Positions 44,101-55,200 of a DNA stretch of 64,000 bases are shown piece after piece. Position 1 is the first letter of the stretch; each line of letters starts with the position of its first letter. This stretch comes from Mastigamoeba balamuthi. Its lineage: Eukaryota; Evosea; Mastigamoebida; Mastigamoebidae. The notes beneath the pieces were generated by a model that worked only from the letters and a program-made list of their open reading frames with translations, searched no databases and was not told where the DNA came from. The stretch covers positions 170,826 to 234,825 of the forward strand of contig CACRSC010000134.1 in NCBI GenBank assembly GCA_902651635.1, read 5' to 3'. A program made the position numbers and the translations under genes.

Positions 44101-45733
44101 CAAGAAGTGTCTCGAACTCTGGATGTTTAGAACGCGCAGGGGAAGCGAATTGACTATTTGGGAGAGTAACTCGGCGCCAGCCTGCCCGATCGGGTTGTCT
44201 ATCGGATGTAGCATGTCAGTGCACACAGTAATACCCATCCTCACCGCAGAGATTCAGATTTGTCAAAGACCCTATGAGTCCTCTGAGCCTTACGCCTGAC
44301 TGGGGGCCTGTAAGTTGTGGGGTTTCGTTTGTCTGCTCCTCTGTCTTTATCGGCTGAACTATTTGGTCGAGTCATTCATTATTAACCTACAGACGAGAAT
44401 ATGCGAACCGCAAAAACACCTCTCAGCAAGAGCCGCTTGAAGTGGGGCAAATTCGGTGCTTTCGAGCCCACACCCTGCATAATTGTGTGAGAGATGGATG
44501 GCCTGTACCTATGAGCATACCGACGAGGTTTACTTCAGTCAGCGACGCACTGAGACCAAGAGAGGCGAAAATGGGCTTCGAGCTGCATTCTGGAATGACA
44601 TGAGAATACGACTTTTCATAAATTACACCACGTACTGCTCAAGCTCAGAGACGTCAGAGTCTTGTTCTCCTTGATAACTCGGGCGAGGCATGAAGCGCCA
44701 TCCGGGCTGAAGGGGCACACTGAAAAGATGTGAAATGATGTTGCCCATGCATCCGTGCACGCACTGCTCAAGTCGAGTTCGGCCAGTGCGGTGTTCCGGG
44801 AAAGTGCGATGGCGATATCGGAGATGCCAGAGTCCCCGATTTTGTTGCCCGAGATGTTAAGGCTCGTTAGGGTGCTGTTCCTGTTGATCGCAGACGCGAC
44901 CCAGGCAGCGGCATCGTCCTTGAACCCGATACCTTCCGGGCCTCGTTACTAAGCATCTCTGAGCGGCAACTTACCGGAGAGGTCAAGTCGAGTGAGCGAG
45001 GTGTTCTTGTCCAGGGCCCCGGCAATCAGAGCTACCCCCTTACCTCCGATTGGATTGTCTTAGGTTTCTTGTGAGAAGCGCTCGCAAATCGCGTGCACAC
45101 ACTTGACAGTCCGAGCGATGTGAGCGAACTGTTCTTCGCAAGGACAGTGGCCAGAATCTCCACAGCCTGCACCGTCATCCCAGTCTCTGATTCGCCCCAA
45201 CGTCAGAGCTCACTTGCGTTGACAAGATCGCACGCCCGAGCTGAATCGAGCTCAGAGTGTCGTTCACCTCCAAAGCCGAGACTATCCTCAGCGCTCCCTC
45301 CGCCTCCAGAATTGTGCCTGAAGCACTCGGGGGTGAGCCAGGGATCGGGCATTGTGCCGCATACACCAAAACTCCAGCGACTTGACGGTTTTGTTGGTCG
45401 ACAGAGCCGCTGCGAGCAGCGCCGCACCGGTCACGCCCATGTGGCAATCTGGTGGCCAGCAGTGAGTGGGCGTCTTCGGAGCTGCGGACGTACTGCTCAG
45501 GGTCAGGCGATGGATGGGGCAGGACGGAAGGCCCAGGCACTCGGACACCTGCTCGATCTCCTTCTCGCGCAGGTCTGCGCGAGGCGAGGTGAGTGAGTGA
45601 GCACAACGCGGGCGAGGCGGCGTGTGCCTTCGGCGAAGTAGTTGTGGTGCGCGGGCTTGATAGAAGCCTCGCGCGGAGGAAGCTCCATTCGCACGGTCCC
45701 AGACGCCAAAAATATCAGCTCCCCCGGAATCAT
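38169..45733 (-). CDS. LRR-ANK-Roc-COR-PARP-receiver-like giant protein (Roco family)
   Basis: Reading from 45733 down: RI/NLR-type leucine-rich repeats (to about 43195) with DNPIG-x-x-GAE units split by introns; an ankyrin-like part (about 43150-42700: SMLHWILHGGG, DIVRLLMKLGCDMSLVDP); a Roc GTPase with P-loop LGHQAAGKTSLL, switch DFAGQLEYLSIHELFL, VLTKVDK and a SSKTGEN loop; a COR domain (ELQRCLFLEESLEILHNVG); Cys/His zinc clusters (WRCDKCDY, CPICVQ); a PARP-type domain (LGWHGTIEKY, DPGYFGNGVYFTQSPSYG, DEIVVFSKSQILPRYI) keeping His-Tyr-Glu; and a C-terminal receiver-like domain (GIIVLWVDDHALAED) with KLRIVTNSCR. Exons join in frame, e.g. GTGCGC introns at 41632-41684. A TAG at 41130-41132 is removed by a 45-nt intron (41130-41174). 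The LRR-ANK join at 43195-43150 is plausible but less sure; two genes remain possible. Confidence 0.78.
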
Positions 45734-45906
45734 GAAAATCAACTCGGCACCTCCTCCAGGATAATTCCTGGATGTGCCCCCGCACGCATTGCACCGCTCT
45801 CCGGGAGGCGGGGCATCGGGCTGCCAGAGCGAATTCCGGGGCTGCTTCGTCATTTCTGACGTATGGCCTGAGAATATCTGAGATCGGGGCACTTCATTCG
45901 TCAGAG

Positions 45907-46829
45907 ATGGAGTTGACAGACACTGACGCAACACTCGGAGGCTTCCAAAGCCTGCTGGACGACACGCCCCCCAACAGCTGCGAGACCGAGTCACATCTCA
46001 GCAGCGACGCGTCCCTTGTCCGCGACCGGGTCGATGATGAGCCGGGCACCGGACACTGGGCAGTCGCACTGGAAGAGATCCCGAGCAGGGACCTGGCCCT
46101 GCTGGCCCTGTCGTCGCTGGAGGGCCCTGACAACCTGTCGTTCCTGTTCTCCAGTCTGCATTTCCCTGCCTTTTCCTGCCTCAGAATGGCACGCAGGTGC
46201 ATTCCAGGAGCTCCTGATCGGGAGGAAGAAGACGAGCATCAAGACTGTCTGTGCGAGGCTGCTGCACAACCTCGAGCAGGGCCCGTGCGACCGCATGTCC
46301 CTGGCAGAGGCACGAGCGCTGCTGTGGGCGATGCCGAATCACTGGGCACAGCGAGGAAGAGCTGACAAACGCGACAATCAGGGGAGCGGGTGCGATAGGA
46401 GACGGGTCAGCACGGTCATCGGGGTGCTCTCGGGGTTGGGTCTGGTGAATGAGCAGCCCACGGACGCCGCAGCATCCAAGGGGCTGACTCTGAACCGCGG
46501 GCAGTGCATCGTGCTCTCTTCGCTGAAGAAGTGGGTCCGAGAAATGCCTGCGTCTGACTCACCACGCCCTGCAATGCAGCTTGATGAAGCTCTACTGGGA
46601 GATAACGGAAAGACTGGGGTCTGCGGGGTTCCTCAGCGGACGCGACGTTCTCGGTGCGGATAAGACAGCGGACGAGCAGCTGGTGCAGCACGTCCTCGAG
46701 ACCATGAAGAGCAAGAAGCACCCCTTCTTCGCCGCCCCCGCCCGCGCGGACCAGCGATCCGGCTCCGTTGACGGGGACACCGCTTCGTCAGAGTGGCAGC
46801 AGGACAAACGGCAGAAAGTCGTCGAGTGA
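45907..46829 (+). CDS. Unknown protein, possibly a divergent E2F/DP winged-helix protein
   Basis: The start at 45907 (MELTDTDATLGGFQSLL) begins an acidic leader. A short intron (about 46152-46184) joins FLFSK to WHAGAFQELLIG and a predicted helix-rich region (TSIKTVCARLLHNLEQG). It is followed by CDRRRVSTVIGVLSGLGLV, which resembles the recognition helix of E2F/DP proteins (RRRxYDVxNVLexlgLi) but lacks the Tyr-Asp pair. A second intron (about 46527-46582) joins to LMKLYWEITERLGSAGFL and a basic C-terminus (QQDKRQKVVE). About 250 residues. The family call rests on one motif and the helix pattern. It could equally be an unrelated winged helix. The gene is divergent from the Roco gene with about 170 bp between starts. 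Confidence 0.45.
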
Positions 46830-47007
46830 GTCCTGGGCCGAGACGCCAACAATGGGGCGCTCCTGTTTCGCGTTATGTGTAGTCTGCCACTCTATGAGAG
46901 GCGCTGCGTACTCTGAAGCCATATCTTTATGCGAGCACGGCCACGAGATGTAAGAATGAAGACACTGTGTCATTCTGTGTGAGCCCTCTGGAAACATCGC
47001 GATGCGC

Positions 47008-48330
47008 TCAGGATTTGGGCCTCAGAGCCTTGGCGCAGGCTTCGATCGTGGCGAGTGTGGCCTCGCTCAGCTTCTTGTGCTGCTTGATCGTGCGGTCGAA
47101 CAGGCGGTCGCAGGACTGGATCACGAGGATCAGCATGGGCTCGGGCTGGTCGAGCGCATCCTGGAACGCCATGTACTTCTTCCTCCGCATCGGCGAGCCA
47201 ACAACAGCCCCCTTCTCGAGCCACTCGGAAGACGTCGCGGGAGCCGGGGAGACGGGCGTCTTGCAGAGCTTGACAAAGTCGAGGAGGACTCCCGACAGGC
47301 ACCGCAGAGTGGCGCGCTGGTCGACTGTCGACAGCCCCTGCGAGACGGCGTCTTGCACCGCCCTGTGCAGAAACAGCACCAGGGGCTCGTCCACGTCGAG
47401 GGGACCGTCCGCCAGAGGGGCCGAGTCTGTTGGCTTGTTCTCGTTCTTGGTTGAGGGGCTGTGCACAGCTTCGCCGGGCAGCGCTGCCTGCAGAGATCCC
47501 GAGGACGGCCTCGGCGACTTGCAGAGAGGGACGGCGCCGGCAGAGTCCTCCTGTGGCAACTCCGACACCCAGTTCTCCGCGCTATCGAGGTCGTCGACGC
47601 TGACCCAGTGCGTCCCTGCCGGCGGGCCTGCGCGGCTCTCAGAGGGCTCGAAGAAGCTGCTCGCGCCCGGGCCACAGAGCATCTTCTCTGCGTGCGCCAC
47701 CTCCATGCGTCCCCGGTCGAAGAACACAGGCTCTGTCATCATCACACTCTCTGGGAGGTTCGGTCAGTAGAGGGGCGATATGCCGCCGTGCTGAGCACCC
47801 CAGGAAACGGCGCGCGGGGTTCCGTTGTGGAGCCACTTCAGCCCCTCGTAGTCCCACAGATCCCTGGAAACGGAAAGGTTCAGACGCAGGCGGACTGGTG
47901 TGGGCCGGCGCACGTGGGGTGCAGGAGCCCCTTGATTGGAATGAACCTCTGCAGCACGAAGAGCTCCCCTCCGAGCCGCCTCGAACTGGGGATCGCATGT
48001 CAGAGAGGGTCGAAGAAGGCACAACAAAGTTCCAAGGAAACTAGGACCAGTATGATCAACGTGCCGGTATCTGCGCTCGTATATGAGCACCCAGCCTTCC
48101 TTGCCCTTGAGCTCGAGGAACAGCCCCGGCTTCATCTCGGTCAGGAGCCAACGGCGCCCGACCGAGCAGGCCGGGACTGCCGGTGAGTGGGACATGAACT
48201 TGGCGTAGTTGGTGGCGATCAACGCAGTGTACATGCCCTGCGCAAAAATCAGAGAGTGCCCTGGAGCTGCTCGGCGTACGTCTATGCTCGCGGGCCTCTT
48301 CGTGTCTGGGGGCAGACTCAACGCCGACAT
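47008..48330 (-). CDS. Protein of unknown function, intron-rich
   Basis: The start at 48330 (MSALSLPPDTKRPASIDV). Exons: a beta-rich segment (WLLTEMKPGLFLELKGKE); after an intron, RRLGGELFVLQRFIPIKG; after a GTGCGC intron, DLWDYEGLKWLHNGTPRA; and after a 49-nt GTGCTC intron that removes an in-frame TGA, SVMMMTEPVFFDRGRMEV. The C-terminal half is acidic/Ser-Pro-rich, then helical (VDEPLVLFLHRAVQDAV, PMLILVIQSCDRLFDRTI). About 380 residues. I do not recognise the family. Stop at 47008-47010. Confidence 0.55.
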
Positions 48331-49025
48331 GCTAAAGCTCTCGTGTCACACGAAAAAATTAAGTACAAAAGAACAGATTTCGGCCACGTCATCAACCACC
48401 TGGCCCTTTGACCTGGTGCGGCGCCATTTGCGGGGTGAAGCTGCGCGCGCCCCTTCTTTCCCTGATGGTTTCCTGGGGGGACCTTTTTGCATTGATTCTT
48501 CTCTTCATTTTCTCGGTTCGAGGAATACTGCTCATTTTACGACCCGGCGGGTACTGTGCTTCGGGTACGCAAGGCGGGAGCGAAGCGCGATGCAAAGCTC
48601 TGGAGCGCACTGCCGGGGTCACTTTCTTGCGATATCTTGAGAGTTCGTGGGAAATATCTCGGATAGAAATTGCTTGCTAAACACGTGGTTGGCAAACAAA
48701 TTGAGGACGCAAGCAATGCATCCCCTTGTGGGCTTCATCTCGTTTTTGCAGACTAATTACTTTGTGACACCAGCTCGCAAGAGGGCATAGTCTGGATGGA
48801 GTCATGATGTCTAGATGATGAGTGAGTGGCTCTGGGTGGGATCATGCTCACTACTCCACAATTCTCGGATCCTGAAAGGATCGCCAGATTTCCTACGGAA
48901 GATAGCTTGACGTGTGACTCGTCAGCAGAATCTTGGGGCAGGAATTGCCGGAACCACGTCAGGAGTAAGTTCAGAAGTAAAGCCACTTCAGAACATCAAA
49001 CACTGAACTCTTGAAGCACCTACGA
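48331..49025. other. Divergent intergenic region, no gene seen
   Basis: 695 bp between divergent genes, the longest gap in the GC-rich part. GATAT elements occur at 48629-48641 (GCGATATCTTGAG) and 48648-48662 (TGGGAAATATCTCGG). An open frame at 48408-48680 has unusual composition and no start context, and is not called. AT-rich tracts lie at 48470-48530 and 48660-48790. Confidence 0.45.
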
Positions 49026-50310
49026 ATGCAGGACGACAGGCAGCTGAGGCCGGTGGAGGGCGTGAGGCTGGGGGAGGAGCTCCGCCAGTGCGTGGGCAGG
49101 GTTGACTCTCCCGTTGCCTGCGGAGTTGGTAGGATTCCTGAAACGAATACCGGCATCTGAGGCATGGACAGGAATCTTCAACCGGGTCCACCAGGTGAAG
49201 CTCCAGGGCCCCGAGTTCTTTGTCTTCAAGGGCCAGCCCATCTACGAGCCCTTCAACGAGATCCAGGCGCGCTTTCTGGTATTCTCGGACTAATTTCTGG
49301 AATCAGTACGGACAGGGCGGGATGTGCGTTTTCTCGAATGGCGAGAGGGACGAGGGGTCCAGGGGGTGTGTCACGTACTCGATCGGAGGGACGAAGCACA
49401 TGCTCGCGGCCCTGTGGGTGACCTGCTCCCACGGAAACCGCTTCAACGCCAAGGTGCTGAGCAAGCGCTCATGCGATGAGTCCCTCTTCGGAGAACTCCT
49501 CGACAGCTCTGTGGTATGATTTTGTATGGTCGCATCCTCGTCTGATCACACCTCGTAGAAGGGATCGGAGTACCTGATGAGGGACGAGAACGGGTTCAGG
49601 GTCCAGGCGGGAATGAGTGACGACATCAAGAGTGTGCTCGTCATTGAGTGCTCCTCCCTCATCTCCCCCTTCGAGAGGGCGAAGACCTTCCCGATAGGAA
49701 CTGAGTATTACGCTCGCATGCACGCACTGCGAACCTCACGATACCCAGGCTGGCGAACGAGTGCCAGAGGATATCGAAGTCGTACAAGGACAGCAACTGC
49801 TGCGTGATCGGTACGCACGCGTGCAGTGTTGGACTGAGAAATTGCAGGCATCGAGAACGGGATGCGGGGGAACCACCTCGGAAACCCGAGGTACGTGGAG
49901 GAGTTCGGGAAGGTCGTCGTTGAGCCCGCGGAGGTTGTGGAGCCTCACATGGGGAGCCCGGTCATGTTTGCTAAGAGGGAGTTCGCGAGGGTGGGCACGA
50001 GCGGGTTCTTCAGCTACGACATCGGCGACACGGACTCGATGGTGGCCCTCATGTGGTCTGTCCCCGGAAAGGATAAGGAGAGCGGGTTCAACGTTCACTG
50101 CATGGCCAGGAAGGTTTCTTCTTCGGTGACCGTCAATCAGACTCACAGGGTATGTTGTAGGAGCTGACCTCGGACGTCGTGAAAGTCCTGCGGGGGGACC
50201 TGGTGCCCAGCAAGCAGGGAAAGATCGTCCGCGAGGAGTGCGGATTCAAGATCGAGGCCTCGATGGGCAGTGAGGAGAAGGCCATTCTTGTCGTCAGGAT
50301 CATGTCGTGA
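49026..50310 (+). CDS. Tandem actinoporin-like (cytolysin-fold) protein
   Basis: The start at 49026 (MQDDRQLRPVEG). Two successive domains of about 165 residues have the same order. The first has FNRVHQVKL, a GMCVFSNGER strand, RGCVTYSIGG, the ALWVTC core strand, and GFRVQAGMSDD near its end. The second has VEPHMGSPVMFAKREFA, GFFSYDIGDTDS, the MWSVP core, and GFKIEASMGSE near its end. The pattern 'GxxGxxSY...hMWSVP' is that of the sea-anemone actinoporin fold, which also occurs in non-toxic relatives. Introns are short: 49293-49320 would be only 28 nt, the others about 45-60 nt. There is no signal peptide, so an intracellular or unconventional role is likely. Membrane-lytic activity cannot be judged from the sequence. 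Stop at 50308-50310. Confidence 0.62.
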
Positions 50311-50411
50311 TGAATGACCGTTCCGTGATTGGATTGTCTGTTGAATGATCAAGACCACGGTGTGAGCCCTGTTAAACACGAAAAGATAGACAAATCTCTC
50401 ATCATTTTCCG

Positions 50412-52015
50412 ATGGAGCTCCTGTTGCGCGAGGGACTTGCGATCGAGGAGCGCGTGGGCAAAGGCCGCTGCTGCCTCGCTACACGCGACATCTCACCGGG
50501 TTCGTTGAGTGAGCTAGTGCTACCAACCACAGCTAATGGTTTGCAGGAGAACTGTTGGTGCGTGCGTCCCCGTACGCCGCAGTCATGCGCTCGGGGCAGC
50601 ACGACACCCATTGTCACGCGTGCTGGAAGCCATCAGATAAGCTGCTGCGGTGCAGCCGGTGCAAATACCCCCACTATTGCTCTACGGCATGTCAGGTGAG
50701 TGCTTGCCGTATTCGCGGGCTTTTGTCTGAAATGTTGTGCAGTCGCGAGACTGGGCAAGTCACAGACACGAGTGTGCAAGGTTGGCCTCTCTGTTGCCGA
50801 AGCACCCAACGGAGACAGTGGTGCTTGCCTTTCGCGTTTTCCTTCGCCGCCAGTTGGAGCTTTCTGGAGCTGTTGCTGCTGTCCCGGGAAGCAAGTGGGC
50901 CGATGTCGAGGCCCTCAGACCGGGCAAGGACTTCGGGGACTCAATCGGGGCCGAGAGGGCCGAGAGGTACCTCGCCATGAGCGTGATGGCGTACGAGCTC
51001 TGTGGCGAATCTCTTCGCGTACCGCCACACGAGATGACCACACTTCTCTCCAAGGTATCTCTTCCCTGTCTGTGCCGACACGGACACGCCACCGCTCACA
51101 CAGATACCCACAGCTCGAGACCAACGCGTTCAACATCTCGGACGGCGACCTGAGACCCATCGGAGTCGGGTTGTATCCCTCGGCCGCGCTCATTAACCAC
51201 TCGTGCGCTCCCAACTGCTGCACCGTGTTCGAGGGCTCGGAAGTGTTTGTACGCTGCGTGGCGCCGATCAGGGCTGGCGAGGAGCTCACTGTGGCGTACG
51301 TGGACCTCGGTATGCCCCTGGCGCAGCGCAAAGCCGAGTTGCTTCGCAGCTTCTGTTTCGAGTGCGCGTGCCCTCGCTGCCTGGAGGAGGCATCGCCGGA
51401 TTCGAGGGCAGTGATGGAGTCCACGGCCCTGAAATGCCCCAAGTGCTCTATGGCGGTTTCTCTGCCCACGGGCAAGTGTACCTCGTGCCACCACGCGCTG
51501 AACAACCTGGACGCCCTTATCTCGGAGGGTCAGAGGCTGTCCGCCCTGGCCAGTGAGGCACGGAACGCACGCGACTACGAAAAACTCGTTACCGCCCTGA
51601 ACGCCCAGCGCAAAGTCTTGTTCATCACCAACTCGGAGCTCGTCGAGTCACTCAACTCGGCCTTCAATATGGCCATCGGGACTCAGGACTTCAAGTGCGC
51701 CAACAGGGTGTGCAAGGACGTCATCGCAGCCTACGAACGTGAGTGTTCACTCTTTGTTTTGCTTCCTTCTGACCGCTATGCAATGAAGGTCTCTATCCGA
51801 TGTACTGGCCCATCGTGGGGCTTCAGTACTTCATGAAAGGCAAACTGGAGTGGTACCTCGGCAAGGGAGAGAAAGCCCTGTTCTGGCTCCGGCGTGCCCT
51901 CGAGAACCTGCAGCGGTCTCACTCCGACGAGAACACCGTCTTCCGTAGTCTCGGCGACCTGATCGAAGAAGTGCGCCGTGATGTCAACTACAAGCAACTA
52001 TCCCTCAAGCATTGA
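50412..52015 (+). CDS. SMYD-family SET/MYND lysine methyltransferase
   Basis: The start at 50412 (MELLLREGLAIEERVGKG) enters the split SET domain. The MYND finger follows: CHACWKPSDKLLRCSRC, YCSTACQ, then across an intron SRDWASHRHEC. The catalytic SET core is PSAALINHSCAPNC and GEELTVAYVDLG, with a post-SET zinc cluster CFECACPRC. Another Cys cluster lies at CPKC...CTSC. The C-terminal helices (TPR-like) include DYEKLVTALNAQRKVL and, after an intron, GKLEWYLGKGEKALFWLR. This is the SMYD3-like architecture, acting on histones or signalling proteins with SAM. All key NHSC and Tyr positions are present. Stop at 52013-52015. Confidence 0.88.
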
Positions 52016-52266
52016 ACAAAGTCGGAATCAGTGGCTTTTTGCGAGTACAAATGCGTTCAATATAAGGAGAAGCACCCGAGAGCACTAACGGAGTGGTGCT
52101 GAGCATGGACAGGGAACAGTGCTCGATTTTTGCTGGGCTGTCCGAGTTCGCAAGGTGGCTGGGCATCGGCCCATGTGAACACAATGCCTGAAAGAAAAGA
52201 GCCGTGTATAAGACTGCGCGGGAATTAATTTGGCAACGCAAAAGCAGCAGCTCCGCTGCCGTGAAT

Positions 52267-55200
52267 TTATAGTTGAGGATGGCACAGCGACTTCATGTTC
52301 GCCCGCAGGCAGAGGATACATGCATCTGCCCCAAGGCAGAACTGGTGGTACGAGTGCCCGCATCTCGGAAAGGTGACGATGTTGGACCCTCCGTGCTGCA
52401 CCTCCCGTGCCTCCGCAGTGGCCCCCTGCGCAGGGTTCTCCTCCAGTGGCAACGAACAGAACGCGCACACTGCCGATGTGTCGCACGTCACTCCCCAGTG
52501 CGCATTGGCGCTCTCTTCGTAGGATATCTCCGGTGCTGGCCCTGGGACGCTGAAATCAAACGCCGGTATGAGGCCCGTTACGCTGGAGCCAGGGCCCTGC
52601 TTGAGGAATGGGAGTGAGGGCAGTTCGGGGCCGTTGGACTCTTCCATCTCGGTGAGGGCTCGGAGCTGGGGGCTGGCAACCCACGGGCGCTTAGACCACA
52701 GGTAGCTGTCATACGAAGCCAAAACGTCGCGGACAACAGCGGGTTCTTCGACGAGCGCGATGCGTCCGAAGCGCAGAAGTGCACGGAAGGAGGACGGCTC
52801 TATCAGTTCGCTAACTCCAGGGCATCCGCCGAGAACGGCGCACGCCTCCTCCGCTCCGAGACACTCGACGGCGAGTAGAATCAGCTTCGACAGCGACGCT
52901 TGTGCGGCAGGGCGACTGCGCCTGCACATGACACGCGTGATGGCCTCGTGCCAGACAGCGCGATCGCCGTGGCAGCCCCTGAGCGAGTCCTCGAGAGATA
53001 GCCAGTTGTCCAGGTCTACAGCGAGGCGCACGACCTCGACATCGTCGTGCGCGCGGTGATACACGAAGAGCAGACCTTGCCAGAACCCGTGCTCTTTGCA
53101 GAGCTGCACGATGGACGCCATGTTGCAGCGGGTGTTGTAGTCTCCACTTTGCAGTATGCCGAGCAGGCGATTGTACTGCCTCCACTCGACAGTGTCTGAC
53201 TTGGCAGCAGGCGACCCGTCCGCGTCGAAGAGCTTGTCCCTCGGTAGGGGGCTGTCCTGGATGAGCGCAGTGAACCACTGCAAGACGAGGTCGCCGTCCT
53301 GCCTACACTTGGGGGCCTGTTCCATCAGCTTGTTGAGGTACTTGACATACACGGCTGTGCTGGTAGTGTGAGTGGAGCGAGTTGGGAGGCAAGACAATTG
53401 TATGCTCACGGGTGCCCTTGACGGCGAGCTCTACAAACCAGGGCTTAACCTCTGGGTACTCGTCCAGCAGCATCAGGACGGTCTGCTTAGGGTGCTCTGA
53501 CACCAGGGGAGCCAGCTTTTGCAGGGCCCACAGGAGCAGACCGAGGTCGTCGCACTTGCGTAGCAGAGACAGCGCGTTGTTCACATCCGAGTTGCTGATG
53601 GCCTGAGCGACGTCAAGCAGGCGTGCGTCGCTGGCGGACAGGTTCATCTGGTCACGCGATGACGTGGAGGCGAGGCTAGCCTGCCTCTCCTCGTAGAGCG
53701 GCATAAGTGCTTTGAGCGCCTCGGCGTAGTGCCACTCGCCGCAGGAACACGAGGCCCTCTTGAGCGCGAGGGAGGCACCGAACACGGATATGAACTCCAG
53801 AGCCTCGCTCTCGGACCACTCGCCCTGCGCAGGCGCGTCGCTACGTGGGACGCGCACCTTCATCTCGAAGCAGGTCGTGACCACAGACGGCAGCACAGGC
53901 GCTGATATGCTGAGCACGGCGAGCGCCTGCCTGCTCTCCGAGGCCCCTCTGACCCAGAGCTCGAGCCACGGCATGAGGCCCGGAGCGGTACCTCCGCTCT
54001 CGTTGTATGTGTTCAGCGCCTTGACCGTGAGCTCTGTGAGCGCCCCGAGGTCCGCGAGCAGGTCGCTGGGGTCCGCTGGCAGCGTGGGAATAACCTCGAC
54101 GATCTTGGTGGCAGACGTCTGCGGTGCCTGCTGGTTCGGAGGCGAGGAGAGGAACTGCTGTGTCAGGCTCTGCGTCGTCTGCAGCACCTGCTTGGACGCC
54201 GACTCGAATATCATCAGCTTCGTGCTGAGGAACGACTGCAGGGACTGCATGTTAGGAAGCCCTGCGGGGCGCTGTGGCCTGCCCACTGAGCTCGGCAACG
54301 AGTCCTCCGTTGCCGCCGCAGGCACGACGGTGGGCGCCGAGGGGCTCCCGATCGGCGTGGTGACAGCGGGCGGCTGTGGAGAGGACGGTGAAGAAGCTAT
54401 CATGCTCGACTCCTGCCCGATGGACTGCGGTGCGGAAGCCTTGGGAAGGACAATCGGCGACAGGATTGCCACCGGAGAGCTCACCAGCGGCGTGAACGAC
54501 GGGCTGACCGGGGCAGAGACGGCGGGTGACGCGGTGTCGACGACCGGGGAGGACTGCTGCGAAGACGGCGGCTCTATGATGGCGGCAACCTTGCGGCGGG
54601 CCCCCTTCCTGCGCTTGCTGGACCCCGGGAGGGGCACAATCGCCTCCGCGAATATCATCTTGCCCGACGCCAGTGTCAGTGGTGGGCTGGCTGCTCCGAC
54701 GTGCATGTTGCTGTCTTCGGGCTGCGGGGACGCGGACATCTCGTCGGCAGAGACAGAGACAGACCGAGAGCGCGGACCCTCCTGCTCTGGCGGCGGCGGG
54801 GAGACGGCTTGCGACTGGTGGTCCTCCATCCTGCGCGGGAGCAGCACAACCTCTTCCATTTCGGTGCGCTCCTCCGTAGCAGCCGGCGATGGTGCCAGCG
54901 CCTGTGCCTCGGTCTGCAGCTGGGGCTGGGGCTGGGGCTGGGGAAGCTCTTGCTGTATGGCTGCTGGCGCTTGAATCATCTCCTGAGGCTGCTGCGATGG
55001 CTGCAGGGGCTTGGATGCCTCCTCCTGATCAGGAACAGGAGAGACTTGCGGTGCCTCGACCTCCTGCGGAGTCAGCTGCGGCTCTGGTTGGTTCCCCACG
55101 ACTGCTGCTGGTGGTTCTACTGAAGCGGGAGCCTCTGGTGGCTGCTGCTTCTCTTCGGCCTGCACAGTTGGCGCTGGGGCTGCGAGCTGGAGGCGGACGA

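Noticed and set aside
47764-48330. Separate small gene ending in a TGA near 47764
   Set aside because: A 49-nt intron starting GTGCTC removes the TGA and joins in frame to the downstream exon, so one gene is more likely.
48408-48680. Plus-strand ORF with hydrophobic stretches in the 48.4-kb gap
   Set aside because: No intron context, no family resemblance, and it overlaps GATAT elements likely to be promoter sequence.
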